DNA of 64,000 bases from contig NZ_SORE01000030.1 in the NCBI RefSeq assembly GCF_004366595.1, forward strand, positions 1 to 64,000, read 5' to 3'. Under the pieces are notes generated by a model. That model was not told where the DNA came from, searched no databases, and saw only the letters and a program-made list of their open reading frames with translations. The translations under genes and the position numbers were made by a program. The number at the start of each line of letters is the position of its first letter. Within the stretch, counting starts at the first letter, position 1. The stretch comes from Paraburkholderia rhizosphaerae. GTDB taxonomy: Bacteria; Pseudomonadota; Gammaproteobacteria; Burkholderiales; Burkholderiaceae. This document shows, piece after piece, positions 23,861-33,335 of the stretch.

Positions 23861-25099
23861 TCAGGACGCAGTCGACTCACGTTTCACAAAATGTTCGCGA
23901 TCGGTCGCGAAGTAGATCAGCGCGATCAGCGGAAAGGCAAGGCCTACGAGCGAGGTCAGCGGCCATCCCCCCTGCGCGTACGACCATCCGCCCAACGCCG
24001 AGCCGATGGCGCTGCCTGCAAAAAAAGTCGTCATATAGATGCCATTGACGCGCGATCTGAATGGCGCGCCGAGCGAGAAAATCGCACGCTGACCCAGCGA
24101 CATGTTCGACGACACGCCGAAATCGAGCACGATGCCCGCGACGACCAGCAGCGTAAGCGAGAGCGGCGCACCCGGTTGCGCCGCATGCGCGAGCAGCAAA
24201 GCCGCGAACACCGCGAGCATCGCGACCGCGGTAGCCGGCCGCGTCCAACCGCGATCCGCGGCGCTACCCGACACCGTGGCGGCGATCGCACCCGAGACCC
24301 CGACCAGTGCAAACAATGCAATGCCACCTTGCGATAGCCTGAACGCCGGCCCGGCGAGCAGCAAAGGTGTGGTTGTCCAGAACAGGCTGAAGGCCGCGCC
24401 GAGGCATCCGGTATAAGCCGAGCGACGCCGTACGACCGGTTGCGTGAGCAGCAGCTGCCGCATCGAAGCAAGCAGTTCGACATAACCGGGCTTCGACAGT
24501 GGCTCGCGCGCCGGAAGCGTGAGTGCAAGCAACACCATCAACGCGATCATCAGCGCCGCCGACAGATAGAAGACGGTGTGCCATGACGACGAGATCTGCG
24601 TGACCAAACTCGACGCCGGCCGCGCCAGCATGATGCCGAGCAGCACCCCGCTCGTCACGTTCCCGACCACGCGCCCGCGAATCCGCTCCGGCGCGAGATG
24701 CGCCGCGTACGGCACGAGCACGTGAATCGCGACGCTGCCGACGCCGATCAGACACGCGGCGACCAGAAACAGCGCACTGTGCTGCGACCACGCGGCGCCG
24801 AGCAGTCCCAGCGTCGCAACGCACAGCAGCGTCAGCACAAGGCGCCGGCTTTCAACCAGGTCACCGAGTGGAACGATCAGCAACATGCCCACGCCGGTAC
24901 CGATCTGCGTCATGGTCACAATCAACCCGGTCGCGCCCTTCGCAACGGCAAGCGATGCGCCGATCAACCCGGCGAGCGGCTGCGCGTAGTACACGTTGGC
25001 AGCCATCAGGCCACATGAAAAGGCCAGCAGCAGCACGAGCCACGGCGACACACGGTCGTTTAAGCCAGCCGGCCGGGCCGCCTCGATAGTCTCTTTCAT
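23861..25099 (-). CDS. MFS transporter (drug/sugar efflux type)
   Basis: A 412-aa 12-helix transporter. The N-terminal helix SPWLVLLLAFSCGLMAANVYYAQPL and the loop DLVESRRLVLT match the YdhP/YnfM-like efflux branch. MALGQR-like text (NMSLGQRAIFSL) and FRSRVNGIYMTTFFAGSAIGSALGGW near the end are typical of it. The ATG at 25099 begins the conserved part; the frame is open for 28 more codons upstream. It is convergent with tetR. Export of a small metabolite or drug is likely, with unknown substrate. Confidence 0.85.
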   Translation of the reverse strand: MKETIEAARPAGLNDRVSPWLVLLLAFSCGLMAANVYYAQPLAGLIGASLAVAKGATGLIVTMTQIGTGVGMLLIVPLGDLVESRRLVLTLLCVATLGLLGAAWSQHSALFLVAACLIGVGSVAIHVLVPYAAHLAPERIRGRVVGNVTSGVLLGIMLARPASSLVTQISSSWHTVFYLSAALMIALMVLLALTLPAREPLSKPGYVELLASMRQLLLTQPVVRRRSAYTGCLGAAFSLFWTTTPLLLAGPAFRLSQGGIALFALVGVSGAIAATVSGSAADRGWTRPATAVAMLAVFAALLLAHAAQPGAPLSLTLLVVAGIVLDFGVSSNMSLGQRAIFSLGAPFRSRVNGIYMTTFFAGSAIGSALGGWSYAQGGWPLTSLVGLAFPLIALIYFATDREHFVKRESTAS

Positions 25100-25367
25100 A
25101 GGCGGGAATCCATAATGGAAAGCCGCATTTCCAAAATAGACGAAGTGCGGCAAAGCATGCGAGCGATACTGGCGTATCGACAACAGAACACTTTTGCACT
25201 CGCGACTATTCCTGCCTTGACCGGAACAGAACGTTTCACGCGCTCAGCAGGACGCACTGCCGGCAACCGGTAGCGCACGCTGGCAGCCCCCATCGCGCGG
25301 CAGTAGACTAGTCCGCGGGCGTCTGGACGGCCGAAACCGGCGAACTCACTACGGATGGAGGTTCAAG

Positions 25368-25631
25368 ATGGATCACACGAAACTGACCGCACGCTTTCCG
25401 ACGGTCGATGTGGAACTGACGCGGCGTGAGCTGCCTGAAAAGAACGGCGAAGTCGTGACGATTCATATCACCGCGACGCCTTCGTTCGACGCGGCGGCCC
25501 GATGGCTATTGCAGCCAAACGTGTTCGCTTTCGCGACGCCACTCGTGCTATGGGCCGAGATGATGCGGGTATGGCAGCCATGGTTGCCGGCCGCGTTTGC
25601 GCCAGTGCTGTCGTTGCCGCGCCCCGAATAG
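25368..25631 (+). CDS. Hypothetical small protein
   Basis: An 87-aa protein with a strong ribosome site (GGAGG) 8 nt before ATG 25368. The first half (FPTVDVELTRRELPEKNGEVVTIHITATPSF) looks like a small beta-strand domain. The second half has a hydrophobic stretch (FAFATPLVLWAEMMRVW) that may be a membrane or amphipathic helix. I recognise no family. It is a lone gene convergent with the DUF427 gene. Confidence 0.65.
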   Translation: MDHTKLTARFPTVDVELTRRELPEKNGEVVTIHITATPSFDAAARWLLQPNVFAFATPLVLWAEMMRVWQPWLPAAFAPVLSLPRPE

Positions 25632-25782
25632 CCGCGCGTACGTCGCGGCATGCAGTGAGCCACTACTCTGCCGCGCAACGTTTATGTCCGCGTGCAGATT
25701 CAGCAATCGGCCGGAAGCACCGAACACAACATTTGCGTCGCGCGTAGCAGCGCTGCGCGTGACGCGTCGCGAACCCGACCGG

Positions 25783-26160
25783 TCAGTCCGGGTGAATCTG
25801 AACCGCGTCGACGCGGTCTGCATAGAAAGCCAGATGACCCTTGATCATACTCACTGCGTCATAAGGATCTTCATAAGTCCAGACCGCATTGACCGACTGT
25901 TCGCCGCCAGCCGGAATGCTGTAGTAACTGCAGTCGCCTTTGTACGGGCAATACGTCGCGTGCGCGGTCCGCTCGAGTTGCGTCATATCCGCATCCGCGC
26001 GCGGAATATAAAGCACTTCCGGATACGATGCTTCGCGCAGCACGAGTGCGTTTTTCGTATCGGCGATCACTTTACCGGCCACCACGACCACAATGTGCGA
26101 CGGGCTTTTCGTTACCGTGATCGGATGATCGGGCCCGGGAATCTTCACTGTTTTCTGCAT
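25783..26160 (-). CDS. DUF427 domain protein
   Basis: A 125-aa DUF427 protein. Typical features are GKVIADTKNALVLREASYPEVLYIPRADAD, ATYCPYKGDCSYYS and AVWTYEDPYDAVSMIKGHLAFY. The family is a small beta-barrel fold of unknown biochemical function, common in bacteria and found fused to other domains in fungi. It appears complete, with the start at ATG 26160. It stands alone. Confidence 0.9.
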   Translation of the reverse strand: MQKTVKIPGPDHPITVTKSPSHIVVVVAGKVIADTKNALVLREASYPEVLYIPRADADMTQLERTAHATYCPYKGDCSYYSIPAGGEQSVNAVWTYEDPYDAVSMIKGHLAFYADRVDAVQIHPD

Positions 26161-26542
26161 GTCGACCTCATTGAAGAAACAAAGCGCAACGTCATCGCCC
26201 GAGGGCGGTCAGCGGCCATCCTATACCGATCCAAAGACCTGCATTTGTGTGAGGTTTTGTGGCCCCGCGCAATAGACCGGCTCATCCGTCGGCGTCCTTT
26301 TTGAAGAGAAACGTGTGTCGGCGGCCAAAATGAAACTACCCTATACGCAGCAAATAATATAAATAATTCCAAAGAGCGCGGTGGTCACGCGGAACAGGCA
26401 ATCAGCAGTGCAAATTCCAAACGGTGCGAGCAGCGCCGACGGCAAGCTTCGTGGACGCAAAATGCGAAGCCGCCTTAACATGCGTCATCCGCTGCGCGCG
26501 GACGATTGAAGGCCATCAAGATCAAAGCGGGGAGTTTCACGC
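26161..26542. other. Divergent intergenic region
   Basis: These 382 bp lie between the DUF427 gene and the ferritin-like gene. An AT-rich patch (26350-26368, AAATAATATAAATAATT) stands out in otherwise GC-rich DNA and may be a promoter or an IHF/H-NS-type site. A ribosome site (GGGGAG) sits just before the ATG at 26543. No RNA or coding sequence is visible. Confidence 0.4.
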
Positions 26543-27550
26543 ATGAACAACCAGGTTCTCGATCATCACATTCTCGACAATTTCGACGCCGCACAACTGG
26601 TGCCGGGTTTCAGGCCGCCGCAGCAAGGCGGCGTGCATGACGCAGCGATGCTCGACGCTGCGACGCGCAAATCCGTGCAGTGGCGAAGCAAGGTCAGTGG
26701 GCCGCTGTCGCCCGGCTCCGACACGCACAAACACGAGATGTGCGTCATGTTCCGCGAGACGTTCAATCCGTATCGTCCCGCGGTGCTCGACTGGCCAACG
26801 CTCGAGCCAACCGCGCTGGAACGCCTGACATCGCTGCCGATCTGGGACATCGCAGTGCAAACCGAAGGCAAGGCGCGCCTGCGCATGGCCGCGTATGCAA
26901 GCACGATCGACGACACCGACATACGCGACGCACTCGCGCTCAACGCATGGGAAGAAAACCGCCACAAGGAAGTGCTGTCGCGCATGGTGCGCGCATACGG
27001 TATCGAACTCGCAAACGAAGCGCCTTATGCGTATCCGGACGACCCGGAATGGGCATATCTCGTCACCGGCTATAGCGAATGCATCGACAGTTTCTTTGCG
27101 TTCGGGCTATTTGAAGTGGCGCGGCGCTCCGGCTTTTTTCCGGCCACGCTGGTCGACACTTTCGAACCGGTGATGCAGGAGGAATGCCGTCATATCCTGC
27201 TGTTTGCGAACTGGGTCGCGTGGCATCGCGCGAATCTGAACTGGCTGCAGCGTATCCGCTTTGAACTGAAGGTCGCGGCCGTTTGGGTGTTTCTCGCGTG
27301 GGAGCGCATCGGCATTGCGCGCTCGCTGGACGGGGACGGCAACGAACAGGAAGTCGATCACAACTTCACGGTAACGGGCGCACAATCGATGTCATCGCAA
27401 GACATCAGCGTGCGCGAGCTCGCGTTACTATGCCTCGAAGAGAACGACCGCCGCTTCGCAGGCTACGACGAGCGGCTATTGCGGCCGCGCACGATGCCCA
27501 GGCTCACGCGCTTCGCGTTGCGGTTCATGCGCAAACGCAACCCTGCATGA
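26543..27550 (+). CDS. Ferritin-like (di-iron) protein
   Basis: A 335-aa protein with a four-helix ferritin-like core. Helices carry paired metal-ligand motifs: EGKARLRMAAYAS, ALNAWEENRHKEVL, YSECIDSFFAFGLFE and EPVMQEECRHILLFAN, giving two E-x2-H patterns plus single glutamates, as in di-iron oxidases or ferritins. The C-terminal part is longer than a plain ferritin and ends in basic residues. The exact activity is unknown; aldehyde-deformylating or fatty-acid-modifying di-iron enzymes share the fold. It is followed by an HpnL-like membrane protein gene 110 bp downstream, so a lipid-related role is conceivable. Confidence 0.75.
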   Translation: MNNQVLDHHILDNFDAAQLVPGFRPPQQGGVHDAAMLDAATRKSVQWRSKVSGPLSPGSDTHKHEMCVMFRETFNPYRPAVLDWPTLEPTALERLTSLPIWDIAVQTEGKARLRMAAYASTIDDTDIRDALALNAWEENRHKEVLSRMVRAYGIELANEAPYAYPDDPEWAYLVTGYSECIDSFFAFGLFEVARRSGFFPATLVDTFEPVMQEECRHILLFANWVAWHRANLNWLQRIRFELKVAAVWVFLAWERIGIARSLDGDGNEQEVDHNFTVTGAQSMSSQDISVRELALLCLEENDRRFAGYDERLLRPRTMPRLTRFALRFMRKRNPA

Positions 27551-27660
27551 GTCGTTGACACGTAGCTGATTCCGCTCGAGGAGCCGCACGGTCGCTTCGC
27601 CTGCAAGCGACCCGCAGCGCTCGAACCGATGCACGCACGTCTGGCCATACGAGGCGAACG

Positions 27661-28818
27661 ATGCGATTACCGCGCATGGCACGATCCGGATCTCGCGGCG
27701 ACGCGCTGCAGCGACCGCGCAATCTCTTCCGGCGCCGCATTCCGGTGGCGATGGTCGGCGGCCGCGCGATGCGCTATGTCGGCCGCTTCGCCGCCGCGGC
27801 GGGACTGCTCGTCTCGCTTTGGCTCGTAATGCAGGACGACCCCGACACGGTGCTGAATCTGTTGCGCGCATCGGCCGTCGGCCTGGTGGTGGCCGCCCTC
27901 GCGCACGTCCTGCACATGTTTGCGAACGCCCGCGCATGGCAGACGCTGATGCTTGCACCACGGGCACCGCGCTACCTGACGATGCTCGGTCTGCTCTGGA
28001 TTCGCGAGTCGATCAACGGCCTGCTGCCCGTGGTGCGGATCGGCGGCGACGTGGTGTCGTTCAGGCTGCTTGTGAAAAGCGGCTTGTTGTCGTCGATGGC
28101 TGCGGCCAGCCTGATCGTCGATATGCAACTCACCGTCATCAGCCAGTTGCTATTCGCCGCAATCAGCGTCGGCTATCTGTTCGCGTATGTGCAATCGGCC
28201 ACGCTGCACATCGTCAGCCATCTCGCGTGGGGCATCGTGGTGATCGCACCTGCATTTGCGATCTTCGCACTGATCCAGCACGCGAACCCGTTCGAACGGT
28301 TGACGCGCGTGCTCGATCGCATCGCGAGCGGCAAGCTCGCCGAACTGGTTGGCAAGTCCGCGAGCATCGACGAAACGATCAAGCGGATCTGGCGTCATCG
28401 CGCGGTCATATTGCGCTATCTGCTGATCTGGCAACCGCTGCAGGTATGCGGCACCACACTGCAGATCTGGCTTGCGCTTTACTTTCTGGGTTCGCCTGTC
28501 AGCTTTCTGCAGGCGTTCGTGATCGATTCACTGGTTCAGGCCGTCAACAACGCCGCGTTTTTCGTGCCGGCCGCGCTCGGCGTGCAGGAAGGCGGCTTTC
28601 TGCTAATCGGCGGGATGCTCGGACTCGAGCCGGCAACCTGTCTCGCACTCGCGGGCGCACGGCGCGTGCGCGACCTCGTGATCTTCGTGCCGGGCATGCT
28701 TGCATGGCAAATCGCGGAATCGCGCATCTCTGGCACGGGCCGTGCGAGCGGCACAACCGGACCTGATGCGACCACCGGCATCGCTTCAGGCGCGGATGCT
28801 GACGGCCTCGAGCGATGA
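27661..28818 (+). CDS. HpnL-like/UPF0104 (LPG synthase-type) integral membrane protein
   Basis: About 385 aa with some eight transmembrane helices. Family signatures are INGLLPVVRIGGDVVSFRLL, ASLIVDMQL and the C-terminal VNNAAFFVPAALGVQEGGFLLIGG with EGG, seen in the flippase half of MprF and in HpnL of hopanoid clusters. HpnL is thought to move hopanoids or other lipids between membranes. The first ~35 residues are Arg-rich and weakly supported; an inner ATG (MVGGRAM or AMRYVG) could be the true start. It is adjacent to the ferritin-like gene on the same strand. No hopanoid biosynthesis genes are in the window. Confidence 0.82.
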   Translation: MRLPRMARSGSRGDALQRPRNLFRRRIPVAMVGGRAMRYVGRFAAAAGLLVSLWLVMQDDPDTVLNLLRASAVGLVVAALAHVLHMFANARAWQTLMLAPRAPRYLTMLGLLWIRESINGLLPVVRIGGDVVSFRLLVKSGLLSSMAAASLIVDMQLTVISQLLFAAISVGYLFAYVQSATLHIVSHLAWGIVVIAPAFAIFALIQHANPFERLTRVLDRIASGKLAELVGKSASIDETIKRIWRHRAVILRYLLIWQPLQVCGTTLQIWLALYFLGSPVSFLQAFVIDSLVQAVNNAAFFVPAALGVQEGGFLLIGGMLGLEPATCLALAGARRVRDLVIFVPGMLAWQIAESRISGTGRASGTTGPDATTGIASGADADGLER

Positions 28819-29114
28819 CGGCATCAAGCGATAACACGCGTCCTTTCCACATAAAGCGTTCGCATAAAAAGTCTACACGTTCTTCAACGTTCGCTTAACT
28901 ATCGCCTATACTCGTTCAGCCGTTTTCGTTGTGAAGGACCGATCCTCGTAATACATCACCCGCTGCCGCTGGCATTAGCCACGCGGCCGGGGTACGTGCG
29001 CGCGTGCGAAACCCGAAACCCGCTCGCGTGCAACAAACATGGAGACAGCGGCTGCTAACACACGTGTGCCCCGGCACCCGTCTCGCTTACTACCGTTCAA
29101 AGGAGATCAGTTCA
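28819..29114 (+). promoter_or_regulatory. Upstream region of the sugar dehydrogenase-cytochrome gene
   Basis: This stretch holds no gene. A TATACT hexamer at 28907-28912 with a poor TTCAAC 18 bp upstream could be a sigma-70 promoter. An AGGAGA ribosome site precedes ATG 29115. The frame remains open upstream of that ATG, but the sequence there is not protein-like. Confidence 0.4.
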
Positions 29115-30941
29115 ATGCGCGTCAAGGTTGCGTCATTCGTTCGTTCCGTCGCCCGGCCCGCGGTTGCGGCAGCCGGCGCCGCTGTCCTTGCATGGGCGCT
29201 CGCGCCCGACGCACACATCGTGGCGCCGGCCTATGCGGCTGAAAGCACGGCCCACGGCGCACAAACCTGCGATAACGCGGCGACCGGCATCACGCTGCCA
29301 CCGGGTTTCTGCGCGACGGTGTTTGCCGACAACATCGGCCACGCGCGGCAAATGGCAGTCGGCCCGGACGGCACGTTGTACGTGAATACGTGGAGCGGCA
29401 ACTACTACAAGGTGAACACGCCGCCACCGGGCGGCTTTCTGGTCGCACTGAAAGACACTCAAGGCGACGGCCGCGCGGAAGTCGTGCAGCGCTTCGGCGA
29501 AGGCGTGGCCGATGGCGGTCATGGCGGCACCGGCATCGGGTTCTACAACAATGCGATCTACGCGGAAAGCAACGACCGCATCATGCGCTATGCGCTGAAG
29601 CCCGGCGACGTCGCGCCGTCCGGCAAAGGCGAAGTGATCGTATCGGGCTTGCCGACGACCGGCGACCATCCGATGCACCCGTTCGCGATCACGCCAAAAG
29701 GCGAAATACTCGTCGACCTCGGCTCGGCGACCAACGCATGCGAACAGCAGAACCGCACGCCACATTCGAAAGGCAATCAACCTTGCACGGAGAAAGAAAC
29801 GCGCGGCGGCATCTGGCGCTACGACGCGAACAAAACCGGTCAGAAGTTTTCGCCGGCCGAACGCTACGTGAGTGGCATCCGCAACGGCGAGGGCATCGCG
29901 CTCGATGGCGCCGGCCGCATCTATTCGACGCAGCACGGCCGCGATCAGCTTCACGAAGACTGGCCGGAACTGTATGACGCGAAGCGTGGCCAGGAGTTGC
30001 CCGCGGAAGAAGTGGTCGAGTTGAAACAGGGCACCGACTACGGCTGGCCCGAATGCTACTTCGATCAGACGCAAAAGAAACTGGTGCTCGCGCCCGAGTA
30101 TGGCGGCGATGGCAAAAAAGTCGGCCTGTGTAGCGGCCGTAGCGCGCCTGTCGCGTGGTACCCTGGGCATTGGGCGCCGAACGACATGGTGTTCTATGAA
30201 GCACAGAGCGGCGCAGGCCGGTTTCCGCGCGCATACGATGGCGGAGCGCTCATCGCCTTTCATGGTTCGTGGAACCGCGCGCCCGGTCCGCAAGGCGGAT
30301 ATAACGTCGTGTTCCAGCCGTTTCACAATGGCAAGGCCACTACGCCGGGTAAATTCGTGATCTTCGCGGACGGTTTTGCCGGCGCCGTGAAGGAACCTGG
30401 GCAAGCGGCGTTCCGTCCTTCAGGTCTGGTGGTCGCACACGACGGCGCGCTCTTTATTTCCGACGATATCCATGGCCGCATCTGGCGTGTCACCTACCAC
30501 GGCGGCAATCGGGATGCGCTGGTCGCCGCGGCCACGAAGCCGCCGGCTTCGCAGTCGTCGTCGAATTCCGAACTGCCGCCTGAAGGCATCCATCCGGACG
30601 CCGGCAAAGCGGCCGCGGGCCTGCCCGTGCCGCCGGGTTCGTCGCCGCAGCAGGTCGCACTCGGCGCGCGTGTGTTCGAAGGCCAGGTCGGCGGCGCGAC
30701 ATGCGCGGGCTGCCATGGCACGGATGGCGCGGGCTCGGGCATCGGTGCGGACCTGACAGCGGGCAAATGGCTGTGGAGCGATGGCAGCCTGGCCGGCATC
30801 CAGCAGACCATCACCAACGGCGTGCCGCACCCGAAGGAACACAACGGCGCAATGCCGCCGATGGGTGGCGTGCAACTGTCACAGGAAGATCTGAAGGCGG
30901 TCGCTGCGTATGTGTGGGCGTTGGGGCATCAGTCGCATTAA
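29115..30941 (+). CDS. Exported PQQ-type sugar/sorbosone dehydrogenase fused to cytochrome c
   Basis: A 608-aa exported protein. A signal peptide (about residues 1-42, ending PAYAAES) leads into a soluble glucose/sorbosone dehydrogenase beta-propeller: LPPGFCATVFADNIGHARQM, GGHGGTGIGFYNNAIY, GIRNGEGIALD, YSTQHGRDQLHEDWPE and IAFHGSWNR. After a linker at ~500-520 comes a class I cytochrome c domain with C530-A-G-C533-H534 and a C-terminal Met-containing loop (NGAMPPMGG). The enzyme should oxidise a sugar or alcohol in the periplasm with PQQ and pass electrons to its own heme. The start has AGGAGA upstream. PQQ use is inferred from the family. Confidence 0.88.
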   Translation: MRVKVASFVRSVARPAVAAAGAAVLAWALAPDAHIVAPAYAAESTAHGAQTCDNAATGITLPPGFCATVFADNIGHARQMAVGPDGTLYVNTWSGNYYKVNTPPPGGFLVALKDTQGDGRAEVVQRFGEGVADGGHGGTGIGFYNNAIYAESNDRIMRYALKPGDVAPSGKGEVIVSGLPTTGDHPMHPFAITPKGEILVDLGSATNACEQQNRTPHSKGNQPCTEKETRGGIWRYDANKTGQKFSPAERYVSGIRNGEGIALDGAGRIYSTQHGRDQLHEDWPELYDAKRGQELPAEEVVELKQGTDYGWPECYFDQTQKKLVLAPEYGGDGKKVGLCSGRSAPVAWYPGHWAPNDMVFYEAQSGAGRFPRAYDGGALIAFHGSWNRAPGPQGGYNVVFQPFHNGKATTPGKFVIFADGFAGAVKEPGQAAFRPSGLVVAHDGALFISDDIHGRIWRVTYHGGNRDALVAAATKPPASQSSSNSELPPEGIHPDAGKAAAGLPVPPGSSPQQVALGARVFEGQVGGATCAGCHGTDGAGSGIGADLTAGKWLWSDGSLAGIQQTITNGVPHPKEHNGAMPPMGGVQLSQEDLKAVAAYVWALGHQSH

Positions 30942-30980
30942 TGCGCCTGAATACTCCGGCGACAAGCATCGCAGGTCTCG

Positions 30981-31013
30981 ATGAACGGCGCGCGGAACAC
31001 GGCGCGCGGTTCA
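30981..31013. terminator. Possible bidirectional terminator hairpin
   Basis: ATGAAC and GTTCAT bracket GC-rich arms (GGCGCGCGG / CGGCGCGCG) that can pair with a small bulge. It lies between the convergent sugar dehydrogenase and IclR genes. There is no U-rich tail, so confidence is limited. Confidence 0.35.
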
Positions 31014-31895
31014 TCGCCCGTAAGATTGCGACAACGCCTTCGCCGAACGAATCAGATCGTCGAGCATCGCGGCGCGCTTCGCGACATCGGTATCGCGCCC
31101 GGTCATGAAGCACAGCGCGGCGACTGCGGAACCCGAGCGATCGCGAATCGGCGCGGCCATGCAGCAACGAAACGTCTGCGATAAGCCTTCGGTGCAGCAG
31201 TACCCCTGTTGCGCCGCTCGCTCGACATCGCGGAAAAAATCGGCGAATTCAACGCGTAGGCCATTGTCGAGCACGAAATCTTCCGCCGGAATCAATGCGC
31301 GGATTTCATCCGCGCTGAGATGCGCGAGCAACAGCCGGCCCGTCGCGGTCCATGGAATCGGCACCTTCACGCCGATATCGGAACTGATATTGAACGGCCG
31401 CGGACTGTTCTCCGACAACACCACCGTGTACTTGTTGCCTTCGAGCATGCAAAGTTGCGTGGTCTCGTCGTGAACCTTCACGAGCGCGAGAATCGTCTGA
31501 TGGGCGCGGCTGATCAGATCGTTATGTACCGCATAGTCGGCGCCGTAGTAATGCATCTCGCGGCCGAAAAACACACTGCCGTCCGGCCGCGTTTCAAGCC
31601 AGCCTGCTTCGGTCAGAATCGTCACCAGCTCGTACACGCTCGAGCGCGGCGCGCCGGTCGACTCGATCAGCTCGCGCATCGTCAGCGGATGTCGCGCGAG
31701 GTGCAGTTGTCTGAGCAACGTGACGACCCGATCGATGCCTCGCGCGCGCGATGACGACGATTGCACAGCCGAAGAATCCGCAGCTGAAACCGACGCCGAA
31801 GCCGGAACGGATCCGGACGCCGACGCCGCCGTGCGTGCTCCGCCGCGCGTGCCGGCCGCGCTACGTGCTGGCTTCGGGGTCGGGTTCGCAGTCAA
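31011..31895 (-). CDS. IclR-family transcriptional regulator
   Basis: About 294 aa. The winged helix is at residues ~53-110 (RVVTLLRQLHLARHPLTMRELIESTGAPRSSVYELVTILTEAGWL). It is followed by the IclR effector domain (VPIPWTATGRLLLAHL, GYCCTEGLSQTFRCCMAAPI). The first ~50 residues are Ala/Ser-rich and low complexity. The frame begins with TTG at 31895, overlapping the stop of the ABC ATPase gene; a start further inside is possible. It is the last gene of the ABC transporter operon and so probably regulates uptake of the same compound, perhaps through its own operon promoter. Confidence 0.88.
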   Translation of the reverse strand: MTANPTPKPARSAAGTRGGARTAASASGSVPASASVSAADSSAVQSSSSRARGIDRVVTLLRQLHLARHPLTMRELIESTGAPRSSVYELVTILTEAGWLETRPDGSVFFGREMHYYGADYAVHNDLISRAHQTILALVKVHDETTQLCMLEGNKYTVVLSENSPRPFNISSDIGVKVPIPWTATGRLLLAHLSADEIRALIPAEDFVLDNGLRVEFADFFRDVERAAQQGYCCTEGLSQTFRCCMAAPIRDRSGSAVAALCFMTGRDTDVAKRAAMLDDLIRSAKALSQSYGR

Positions 31896-32644
31896 TGGTC
31901 GAGCACCCGATGCAGGAACTGGCGCGTGCGCTCGTTGCCCGGATTCACGAACATCTGCTCGGGCGCGCCCTGCTCCGCAATCACGCCTTTGTCCATAAAC
32001 ACCACGCGGTCCGCAGTCTTGCGCGCAAAGCCCATCTCGTGTGTGACGACGACCATCGTCATGCCGTCGCGCGCGAGTCCGCGCATCACCTCGGTCACTT
32101 CGCCGACCAGTTCCGGGTCGAGCGCCGAGGTTGCTTCGTCGAAGAACATGATGCCGGGCTCGACAGCCAGTGCGCGTGCAATCGCGACGCGCTGCTGCTG
32201 CCCACCGGACAACTGGCCCGGATAGTGTTCCGCGCGATCGGCAAGGCCGACGCGGTCGAGCGTTTCCATCGCTCGTTTGCGTGCATCGGCGGCGCTCATC
32301 TTGCGCGCCTTGATCAGCGCAAGCGTCACGTTGCCGAGCGCGCTCTTGTGCGGAAACAGATTGAACTGCTGGAACACCATGCCGACGTGGCCGCGAATCT
32401 CCTTCGAGCGCCGCGCATCATGCAGCGGCACGTTGTTGACCCACACTTCGCCGGCATCCGCGGTTTCTAGCCCCGCCATGATGCGCAATACGGTGCTCTT
32501 GCCGGACCCGGAGGCGCCGATCAACACCAGCACTTCACCGGGCTGCACATCGAGGTTGATATCGCGCAGCACCTGGGTCTCACCAAACGACTTGCTGACG
32601 CCGGTCAGATTGATCACCGCTTTTCCCGCCGCGACACCGTTCAT
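31892..32644 (-). CDS. Polar amino-acid ABC transporter, ATP-binding subunit
   Basis: A 250-aa GlnQ/HisP-type ATPase. Walker A is IGASGSGKST, the Q-loop lies in GHVGMVFQQFNLFPH, the signature is LSGGQQQRVAIARAL and Walker B is IMFFDEATSALDPE, followed by the switch His in VVVTHEMGFA. It energises import of an amino acid or related small polar compound with the two permeases upstream. Its start overlaps the permease stop by 4 bp, and its own stop overlaps the IclR gene. Confidence 0.95.
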   Translation of the reverse strand: MNGVAAGKAVINLTGVSKSFGETQVLRDINLDVQPGEVLVLIGASGSGKSTVLRIMAGLETADAGEVWVNNVPLHDARRSKEIRGHVGMVFQQFNLFPHKSALGNVTLALIKARKMSAADARKRAMETLDRVGLADRAEHYPGQLSGGQQQRVAIARALAVEPGIMFFDEATSALDPELVGEVTEVMRGLARDGMTMVVVTHEMGFARKTADRVVFMDKGVIAEQGAPEQMFVNPGNERTRQFLHRVLDH

Positions 32645-33291
32645 TGCAGCACACTCCTTCTTCGATCATGACGGCGCACCCACTGCGATAGTGGAAAGCA
32701 CACGATGAAATACAGCACCGCGACGAGGCCGTAGATCTCGACCGGCTTGCCGATCCGGTCGACGATGGCCTGGCCGCCGTGCATCAGTTCCGACATGCCG
32801 ATCATGCTGACAATCGACGTATCTTTGATCAGCGACAGATACTGGCCAATCAGCGGCGGCAACACGATCTTGCCGGTCTGCGGCAGGATCACCGAAAAAA
32901 ACGTCTGCAACTTGCTCAAGCCCAGAATTTGCGAGACTTCCCACTGTCCTTTCGGCACTGCCTCGATGCCGGAGCGAAACACCTCGGCGATATACGCGCC
33001 CTGATAGACGCTCAGGCCGACCACGCCGGCGGCGAATACATCGATTGCATAACCGAAGTACGACACGCCGAAGTAAATGAACAACAACGTGATCAGCACC
33101 GGCGAGCCGCGAAACAGCTCGGTATAGAGCTTCGCGAGGTACCGCGTGCCGGGCGGGCCGAACGAACGCAGCAGCGCAGCAAGAAGGCCGATCAGCGTGC
33201 CGCCCGCGATTGCCGCGACGGATAACAGTAAGGTCGCCAGCAATCCTTGCAGCAGGATCGACAGACTGGAAAATAGCAGCGCACTCGACAT
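32641..33291 (-). CDS. Polar amino-acid ABC transporter, permease subunit 2
   Basis: A 216-aa inner-membrane permease of the His/Glu/Gln/Arg type, with about five helices. The family loop YTELFRGSPVLITLLFIYF and the EAA-type segment AYIAEVFRSGIEAVPKGQWEVSQILGLSKLQ that docks onto the ATPase are both clear. It lies between the other permease and the ATPase genes, overlapping the latter by 4 bp. Confidence 0.93.
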   Translation of the reverse strand: MSSALLFSSLSILLQGLLATLLLSVAAIAGGTLIGLLAALLRSFGPPGTRYLAKLYTELFRGSPVLITLLFIYFGVSYFGYAIDVFAAGVVGLSVYQGAYIAEVFRSGIEAVPKGQWEVSQILGLSKLQTFFSVILPQTGKIVLPPLIGQYLSLIKDTSIVSMIGMSELMHGGQAIVDRIGKPVEIYGLVAVLYFIVCFPLSQWVRRHDRRRSVLQ

Positions 33292-33335
33292 CGTCAGCCT
33301 CTTACCGGTGTGCTCATGTCAGGAGTTCAAGGTGC

